DNA of 64,000 nucleotides from Zopfochytrium polystomum. Taxonomy: Eukaryota; Chytridiomycota; Chytridiomycetes; Chytridiales; Chytridiaceae. A program made the translations under genes and the position numbers. Location: contig JAIVFJ010000117.1 of assembly GCA_025765615.1 (NCBI GenBank), positions 1 through 64,000 on the forward strand. Direction: 5' to 3'. Below the pieces are notes generated by a model. That model worked only from the letters and a program-made list of their open reading frames with translations, was not told the DNA's origin and searched no databases. This document shows, in pieces, positions 58,801-64,000 of the stretch (within the stretch, counting starts at the first letter, position 1; each line of letters opens with the position of its first letter).

Positions 58801-60563
58801 GGGTCATGGGGTGATGGAGGAGGGCATTGGGAAAAGAGGTGCAGTAGCCAACCAGGCGTTTGAAGGTTTTGCGACAGAGTGTGGTGAGGTTGTTGAGGAA
58901 AGTACGGGGGAGAATGGCAGTTTTCCACAGAAAGCGGACGCGTGGGAGGAGAACGTTACGGATGAGGTAAGAAGCAATTTTGTCACCCATCTTTTTGTGT
59001 TTGATAATGTCGAGGAAATTGGTGGTGGTGGAAAGGATTTGCTGCCGTGCTGCTGAGCTCATACCGTCTGCTGTGAAGTAGTTGCCTAGGTGTCGAAAGG
59101 TGGTGTTTGGCGGGTGGATGGGAAGGACTGTGGTGCCCCAGTTGATGGTGGTAGGTGCTGATCGCGGGGTGTTGACGGCGGAGATGAAGATTTTCTTGGT
59201 GTTAGACTCGATGTCGTTATGTGACTGGTACTCAAAGAGGAGGTCGGCCTGAAGCTGCAGATCCTCCAGGGTGCTGGAGAGGGTGTTGGTGTCGTCGACA
59301 AGGGCAAAGCCAGTAACAGAGACAGGGGGTGGGGGGTTGAAGAATTGGACAGGGAAGTTACGAGGGGTGGGAACTGAGAAAATGAAACCGGTGGTACAGC
59401 GATCAAGAACGCAAAGAACAGGGTCCCAAAAGATACGCCAATCAAGGGGTCCCTCAAGGGAGCCTTGCTGAATCGTAGTGCCAATGGGGAAGGAAGGGGA
59501 TGGGCCAAAAGCTGTGATGACAGAGGAACGAAAACGACGTTGGGAATTGACACGCATGCGAACATAAGAAGAGGGGAGGTGAATACGTTCCCAGGAGGCA
59601 ATGAGGCCAGCAACAGGGGCGCTGTCAAAAGCTTTCTTAATGTCGTTGAGGAGGAGGTATAAGGGCTGTTTAGTGGAATGGGCAAGGTCAAGGGCGTAGC
59701 GTACAAGGTGGAGAGGCGGGTCAGGAGAAGAGCCAGGTAGGGCAGAGAAGTTGCGACCAAGGAGTACATTGTGAGAAGAGAGGATGGAAGAGATACGAGA
59801 AAGACGGATGGATTGAACAACTTTGGCAGCAAGTTCGCAGAGGCTGATTGGACGGAGGTTAGTGATGTCACCACCCCACGCAGCTTTCTTGGGTATGGGG
59901 AAGATGGAGGAAGATGCCCAAGAGTCTGGGAAGTCAAGGAAGAGAAAAGAGCGAATGATGAGGGAGGAGAAGAATGCAAGAGCATCAGGACCAGCTGCGA
60001 GGAGAAGCTCTCTGGAGATTTGGGAGGGGCCAGGGGCTTTGTTTGAGGCAAGAGATGTGAGAGCGTTTTTGACATCGTTGGCAGAAGGGGGCAGCATAAC
60101 CTTGGAGAAAAGATCTGGGGGGATGTGGGGACGGGGTTGCATCTCAGAGTGAAATGGAGAGGATGGTGGGAAGGGAGTGAGGGTACGAGGGCGAAACCAG
60201 TGTTCAACCTGTTGTTGGCAGATACCAGGGACAAGGTCAGGATCGTGGGTGATTGAGGGACCTTCGGCAGTAGTATAGCGAATGTGGTCGATGCTAGAGT
60301 TGCTGCGCGTGCGGTTGAGGATGTTGTTGAGGACAGTCTTTATCTTGCCAGAAGAGAAAAGGTCGTGTCTATGTGTGAGAGCTGTGGCAATGTCCTCCAT
60401 TTTGTGCTTTTCTGCTGCCTGGCGTTGGGCACGGTAGATGGCCTGGCGATGGCGGTTGAGGGCGGGGAGTAAAACATCACGATAGTCAGTTGTGTCCAAG
60501 AAGCGGGCTTTGTACTGAGAGTGGATGTGGGACAAGAAGGAGTAAGACTGATCTGCGCCCCAC
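55830..60563 (-). mobile_element. Tad/I-like LINE, minus-strand copy, 5'-truncated, inserted into the plus-strand LINE
   Basis: Minus-strand 3' end at 55830: hairpin CCAGCCCC/GGGGCTGG, then AACAATAAAA. The 3' UTR is 55830-56146 and the coding region extends to 60563, where it starts mid-protein (EWGADQSYSF). The left junction lies within the RNase H region of the plus copy; the right junction abuts 3' UTR sequence of a plus-oriented LINE (60564). About 1.3 kb of the plus LINE between RNase H and its 3' UTR is missing. Confidence 0.8.
56147..60535 (-). CDS. LINE ORF2 (RT, RNase H, zinc knuckles), uninterrupted 1,462 codons
   Basis: Lacks the endonuclease because of 5' truncation; the first residues are internal (SHIHSQYKARF). 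RT motifs: NLRPISLCELAAKVVQ (about 230), KKAFDSAPVAGL (about 300), IQQGSLEGPLDW (about 355), LVDDTNTL (about 410; the catalytic DD is kept, although LVDD replaces the commoner FADD). RNase H: FDTDGSLREE (about 925), TTAEIAALLAAL (about 960), WVRGHNGDAGNERADKLA (about 1065). C-terminal CRRCHHALETTEHVWQC (about 1200) and CTTCSRRHSTDTC (about 1395) are zinc-binding-like. The frame is fully open, unlike the plus-strand copy, so this insertion is younger or better preserved. Not autonomous without EN and the 5' region. Confidence 0.9.
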   Translation of the reverse strand: MSHIHSQYKARFLDTTDYRDVLLPALNRHRQAIYRAQRQAAEKHKMEDIATALTHRHDLFSSGKIKTVLNNILNRTRSNSSIDHIRYTTAEGPSITHDPDLVPGICQQQVEHWFRPRTLTPFPPSSPFHSEMQPRPHIPPDLFSKVMLPPSANDVKNALTSLASNKAPGPSQISRELLLAAGPDALAFFSSLIIRSFLFLDFPDSWASSSIFPIPKKAAWGGDITNLRPISLCELAAKVVQSIRLSRISSILSSHNVLLGRNFSALPGSSPDPPLHLVRYALDLAHSTKQPLYLLLNDIKKAFDSAPVAGLIASWERIHLPSSYVRMRVNSQRRFRSSVITAFGPSPSFPIGTTIQQGSLEGPLDWRIFWDPVLCVLDRCTTGFIFSVPTPRNFPVQFFNPPPPVSVTGFALVDDTNTLSSTLEDLQLQADLLFEYQSHNDIESNTKKIFISAVNTPRSAPTTINWGTTVLPIHPPNTTFRHLGNYFTADGMSSAARQQILSTTTNFLDIIKHKKMGDKIASYLIRNVLLPRVRFLWKTAILPRTFLNNLTTLCRKTFKRLVGYCTSFPNALLHHPMTHNFPDFYNEYCSDMIVDLNSRLNSPSLIGHISRIMMHRLQLDLASGAPVFSHPLPLSQPKKHFTKSLIPLLFNQQTSFQYSGPPLFSVHAHSINSLVPWHIFLKVLPTLRSHSVFFFEQLFDLRLTSPSYKDSSLPDKLCEVYHIIKTFIFAAPTFGSPVFYHSPPDGPLYNPFYPSSLDPLHHPPLARGSFFRLMTPPQVEFFRIVNWTHTLPNPQLLSHHYSRLPERLHPSSHNFHLVQCLGCPIGSPPFSYPCSKHISPYNPTSLAHSTYTVPISSRTTATATRPSQPIFFVNSPSPTTVFTPTPFPLLTSRHSTFNPAPFTNPCYQPMDVPLLPADLAHTHPSLTFDTDGSLREEGFMAASVVCLELNFEFSFALPPLSASSTTAEIAALLAALTITAKLSLPLTFRLDNLGVVHTFEKLFPPNSFSPHPHSELNTPPLSDSLHRLLHTTSHPTLWACVAATLQSWIGPPPQVSWVRGHNGDAGNERADKLASSVPLTSNPTLLPILSQQILPATAFISNTPILGQLRRQLRLLTGLSHHFALLNTSAFAHITHNPDLVHWEATFLVLHSGIKPSSLFGTLPGSARRKYRLQILSNTLPTQKVLHQRHPQVYPDGLCRRCHHALETTEHVWQCPAAADAIAMIRNTFAETLSSSVPPAPHGRSPPQAHPIYWLSRPEFLFDDQSCINFSSLLRGFIPQSFYDTLFSRDNPAASVLKTLVTAFHQLLLDAHRLIWIPRCDDTISWEKSKSIKPSDKRSKPRRSPPPNSQASHPRSTASHPLSSPNINSSLPPTPSSHRTRNSSSQPPQPHCTTCSRRHSTDTCPGIWLLRTKASSRWIDHYLGRIKLVAGIIWLHHTMQLPSRQQARATRHPSPAEPPDVH

Positions 60564-60881
60564 TTCTCAATCTTGACATGGGCTGTTGCCTAATCTGACT
60601 CATCCCAACCCTGCAATCTTTCACAGATGCTCCCCTCTCTTACGCTGACCTCCTTCAGACTCACTTCTCTATTTTCTTGATTCTGTGTCTTCCCCTTCTC
60701 CTTTGATCATTGTGGCTTTATGTGCAGTGGAGATGCCTGACGACCCTGTAAGTCCGTAGCGCATGGGGTGGGTTTGCTGAGGTGATACCTGGACGTAGTC
60801 CATTACAGTTCACCGTTGATGGCTCTTTCTCTTCCCGCCAGCCCCTCTGGGGCTGGAACAATAAAAAAAAAAAAAAAAAAG
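60564..60881 (+). mobile_element. Plus-strand LINE 3' UTR and poly(A) end
   Basis: Inverted counterpart of 55830-56130: CTTCAGACTCACTTC, GATCATTGTGGCTTTATGTG and GATGCCTGACGACCCTG, through the terminal hairpin GCCAGCCCCTCTGGGGCTGG, AACAAT and a run of about 18 A. It is probably the tail of the plus-strand LINE cut by the minus-strand insertion. Confidence 0.75.
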
Positions 60882-63179
60882 ACGGACAGAGAGACTGATT
60901 GAAAGTGGGAGAGACAGGGAGAGACAGAGAGAGAGAGAGGGCGAGGGAGAGCGAGAGAGAGATAGTGAGCGAGGGGGAGAGAGATAGACAGACCGGCAGA
61001 TGGAGAGACAGGCAGACAGAGACACAGTCAAAATTTGAATAAAGAAGATACTGAAGAGTGTGGCAGGCTAAAAAAAGATACATGAAGAGTGTGGCAGTCC
61101 ACAATGAACGCAATGGCAGGGCCATGTAGAGGGGGATAGGGGAATTGTTTTTGGGTCAAGGGGCTCCTGCCCCCTGAGCCCCCTGGTGGGAGGGGCTTGC
61201 GCCCCCTCTCAACCCCACCCACTCAAAAGAGAGAGGTCGCAGACGATTTGATAACTTGTCCACAAACAGCCAATAGCCAGGGTCAGAGACAGAGAGGAAG
61301 ACAGACAACTTGTTGACTGCCCGTTGACTGCCACTCCTTGAGATGGGTCAACAGACAACCTGTTGACTTCCACTCAGATAGACCGACAGCCTGTCGACTT
61401 CCTTGTGAGACTGTGCTCTCTAAATCCTCACCCTGGGCTATGGGTGGCACATAGAGCAATGACCTAAATACCAATCCTGAAAAGTGAAAAAGAGCAAAAA
61501 GGAGATGTCTAGGGGTCACTAGACAGGACAATGTATTTGGAGTCTTAAGAAGCCCAAGAAACACAAAGAAACTCTCTTACTACACACAAAGAGAAGACTC
61601 TCACACTCAGACCAAAGGCAACTGTGAAAGGTGGCACACTAGGAAAGAATGTGCAGGGTTCTCTGGTCCATGACACAGAGTTGGCCCAATGGGAGGCAAA
61701 ACCCAAAGCCAAAGGGGACCAGGAAATCCAGTAACAATGCTGGAGGCACAAGATGCAGCAAGCATCAGGGAGCGGCACTAAGTGCAGCACTCCAATCCAA
61801 CTGAAGAAGACAAGAGAGTGGGGAGGAAAGTGGCCAGACCCCAGTCTGTTGGAGCCACCACCATGGAGCGAGGCTCCCTCTCTGCCAAAGATAAGCCCTA
61901 AGTTGGAGGGGGTTGGACACAGAGGGCAAACACAAGGAACAGTTAGTGTGCAGAGGTGTCTGTTGAATTAAATCAGAACTGTTTTCCACTTAACAGGACC
62001 AGACACAACTTGTCTCACTCCAAGGAGAAGTTCCAACTCAATCCAAGGAGAGGGCACACAGGGGTGGGAGACAGTGGGACTCTTCTTACTTCATCCTACT
62101 AGGACACAAACATCTGCTTCACCAAGCCAGAGGAATTCCCTATCTTAGAAGCAAGGAAGGTTAACACCCACTCCCTCACCCAAATGTGGCACCATGACAT
62201 TACAGGCATTAATCTGAGAGAAAGAGGGTCTGAACCCAGTGAAGACCAGGCCCACCAGAGGCCACAGGAGCCAACAACCAGGGAGGAGGGGGCATACCTG
62301 AGAGACCATTCCTGCAGCAGTACCTGACCAGACAGCTCATTCATATCCCTTGAGAGACCTGGATTTGACTAGATGTATTGACAGGAACCTAGAGCCACCA
62401 CCACAGATTTACCCTCCATCCTTCCATCACCAAGTGGCTCCTACCCAGTCCAACCTAAACAGCATGCAGAATTGGTGAAGTGCACTGGGGCTTTAACCCA
62501 GCACACTGCCATCATGGCCAAGAGGACTTCAACCTCCTGTCACACCAGGGGACTGCCACTATGAGATTCCTAATCTCATGGGCCATTGAGCTATTGAGGT
62601 CTCTTTAAAAGCTCTTCCTTGACTAGTTCATTGGTTTTACCTTTACGTATAGTGGCCCCCCCATCAATCACAAACAACCACTCTATTCCTATGTTTGAAT
62701 ACTTATTCTTACTTTCAAAAGTAACTCAGTGCTGATGCCCTGCATCAAAAAGAGCATCTGGTGTTCCTTGTGCTGAATGGGCCTAAGCACAAGGCGCACA
62801 CCCTTTATTTCTTCTTATTTTTACTCATTTTCTCTTATTTTCCCTTTTTCCCACCTTTCAAGCCTCTGTCCCTGCACTGATGTGGCCTCCCAGCCCTCAA
62901 TTTCAGCCCATCTCAAATATGAGGCAGGAGAGACACTGGGTGGAGGGGGGTGTGGCTGAAAGATGATTCATTCTTACAAATTGTTCTTTTCTTTCATTTT
63001 CTCCTTTTTACTATCTTTTATCTTTTTCTTCTTTTTCTTCCTCCTTCTTTCTTTCTCTCTCTGATCCCCATAAATACTGCCCCTTTCCCCCCTTCTTCTC
63101 TTCAATAATAACTCTCAACTCAAAACAATCAATAAGACTCCCCCTTGGGCAGCCCCTGTTTGACTAGTTGCATCCCTCA
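60882..63179. other. Unassigned intergenic DNA, no gene supported
   Basis: GA-rich microsatellite at about 60925-61020. A palindromic GGGGCTCCTGCCCCCTGAGC and GGGGCTTGCGCCCCC region lies near 61158-61207. Repeated GACAACCTGTTGACTTCC-type units lie at 61300-61405. T/C-rich tract at 62990-63062. Short open frames show no family resemblance. Confidence 0.45.
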
Positions 63180-63229
63180 TATCTCCTTTCAGGGTGTTGT
63201 AAGGTGAGTGCCTCCCCAAAAGACCATGT

Positions 63230-63540
63230 GTGTGGTGGATAGGAGACCTTCCCTGGCAAAGTGCAGAGTGGGCCAAGCAGGGAAGACAGAGTCCTCTTTT
63301 GGTGTAGGAGATCCCCCTGGCAAGTGCAGAGTAGGCCAAGCAGGGTGGATTGGAAATCCTCTTTGGCCAGAGCCCCCAGACCAAGCAAGTAGAGGTAGCA
63401 TTCCCCCAGGCAAGTGCAGAGTAGGCCAAGCTGTGTGAATGCCCCCTCCCCAAAGCAAGAGTGTGTGAAGACCAAGTTGGGTTGGGTCTACTGAGATGAG
63501 AACTTAGAGAGGCTAGTGCAGAGTGGGCCAAGCTTTCTTT
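63230..63540. repeat. Spaced repeat with a 20-bp core AGTGCAGAGTRGGCCAAGC, four copies
   Basis: The core occurs near 63260, 63316, 63411 and 63516, usually preceded by CCCTGGCAA or CCCCAGGCA. Spacing is irregular (about 56, 95 and 105 bp) and the spacers differ. Open frames across it read LAYSALA or LAHSALA repeatedly and are probably by-products of the repeat. Confidence 0.7.
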
Positions 63541-63614
63541 GTTACTTACAGTAATCTGCCATTGCACCCCTCTTTTGAGCACCAACTCCACCATCAGGTT
63601 CTTCCCTCTTCAAG

Positions 63615-64000
63615 TCAAGCCTGTCTCTTCTTCCACATCAAGTTGGTATGTGTGGCAGCTGTGTAGGGGGAACCTGGCAGGGTTGAAAGTGTGTGCTGAA
63701 GGGCAAGGTCTTCAGGGCTATCGTACTCAATGAAGGAGCTTGCGCCAGAAAGGCAGAAGGACCTGTCAAAGTATCGATAGAGTTGGCTGTTGTAGAGGAA
63801 GTACTTTGAGTTGGGTTCTCGATCAGAAGAGGAAGGAGCCAGTTTGAAGGTGTGAGAGAGTGTGAGGATGATGAGAAAAATCACGAGGGGAACCCACAGT
63901 TTATATACTCCTGGCCACAACCAAGAAGGAAAATTTGCATGGTATCTACCAGATGAGATGTCATCTGATGTGGCTGATGTCACAGACAGAAAAAGAAGCA
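63615..64000 (-). CDS. Partial ORF with one TM segment, running off the window
   Basis: The minus-strand frame is open from the window edge (about codon LLFLSV) to a stop at 63615. It has one hydrophobic helix (YKLWVPLVIFLIILTLSHTF) followed by a hydrophilic region with NSKYFLYNSQLYRYFDRSFC and FIEYDSPEDLALQHTLS. Composition is normal for a protein. The family is not recognised; it could be the last exon of a host gene or an element-borne ORF. Confidence 0.35.
   Translation of the reverse strand, partial: LLFLSVTSATSDDISSGRYHANFPSWLWPGVYKLWVPLVIFLIILTLSHTFKLAPSSSDREPNSKYFLYNSQLYRYFDRSFCLSGASSFIEYDSPEDLALQHTLSTLPGSPYTAATHTNLMWKKRQA

Noticed and set aside
55830..60563. Twin-priming inversion of one LINE
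   Set aside because: Twin priming inverts the 5' part of one copy without duplicating it; here both orientations contain the same RT region, so two insertions are needed.
62480..62620. Possible tRNA-like hairpins around GCTTTAACCCAGC
   Set aside because: No complete cloverleaf, no T-arm GGTTCRANYCC and no matching acceptor stem.
63230..63540. CRISPR array
   Set aside because: Spacing is irregular, cores are imperfect, there are no cas genes and the context is eukaryotic.

Overview
The window reads as a piece of a repeat-rich nuclear genome from a microbial eukaryote, most likely an early-diverging (zoosporic) fungus or close relative. The evidence is short GT-AG introns with conserved phase, an Sso-type plasma-membrane syntaxin, two nuclear tRNA-Leu genes, GC-rich genes loaded with homopolymeric amino-acid runs (Q, H, S, A, G, E), and typically fungal retroelements: a Tf1/sushi-like self-primed chromovirus and a Tad/I-like LINE. 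The assignment to fungi is inference; no marker here fixes the phylum.

Layout. (1) Positions 1-6530 form an AT-rich island unlike the rest. It holds a decayed viral replication gene (TVpol-type DNA polymerase fused to a superfamily 3 helicase), a zinc-finger PD-(D/E)XK nuclease, a small unknown ORF and a leucine-rich-repeat remnant. These are separated by repeated hairpins and repeated intergenic blocks. I read it as an endogenised virophage, Polinton-like or giant-virus-related element. (2) 6531-14830 is a retroelement graveyard (chromovirus fragment and LTRs, Ty1/copia relics) around a frame-broken acyl-CoA ligase. (3) 15-33 kb is the gene-dense GC-rich host segment: a two-exon membrane protein, a His-rich/acidic multi-pass membrane protein, an eight-exon syntaxin, tRNA-Leu(UAG), a single-pass cell-surface-like protein and a three-exon PH-domain protein of about 1,690 residues. 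(4) 34-41 kb is again decayed mobile DNA (LTR piece, copia relic, a 1.6 kb Tc1/mariner element sitting in the first intron of a probable host gene, a WD40 relic) plus a second identical tRNA-Leu. (5) 42-44.7 kb encodes a type II membrane SGNH/PC-esterase-like protein. (6) 45-61 kb is a nested stack: a Helitron/Pif1 helicase relic, a dispersed repeat split by a solo LTR, a LINE whose endonuclease domain was split by a very young chromovirus with apparently identical 353-bp LTRs and a 5-bp target duplication, and a second LINE inserted head-on. (7) 61-64 kb is mostly unassigned, with a spaced repeat and an ORF running off the end.

The most notable points are these. The chromovirus LTR carries long perfect arrays of heat-shock elements, a TATA box, and an 11-nt transcript-start/primer-site complementarity indicating Tf1-like self-priming. 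The young chromovirus copy keeps protease, integrase and chromodomain in one open frame but has lost reverse transcriptase and RNase H. In the viral island, the repeated hairpin shows a compensatory base-pair change between copies and sits just after a gene stop, as expected for a viral mRNA 3'-end signal. No pathway links the host genes to one another; their proximity looks incidental.
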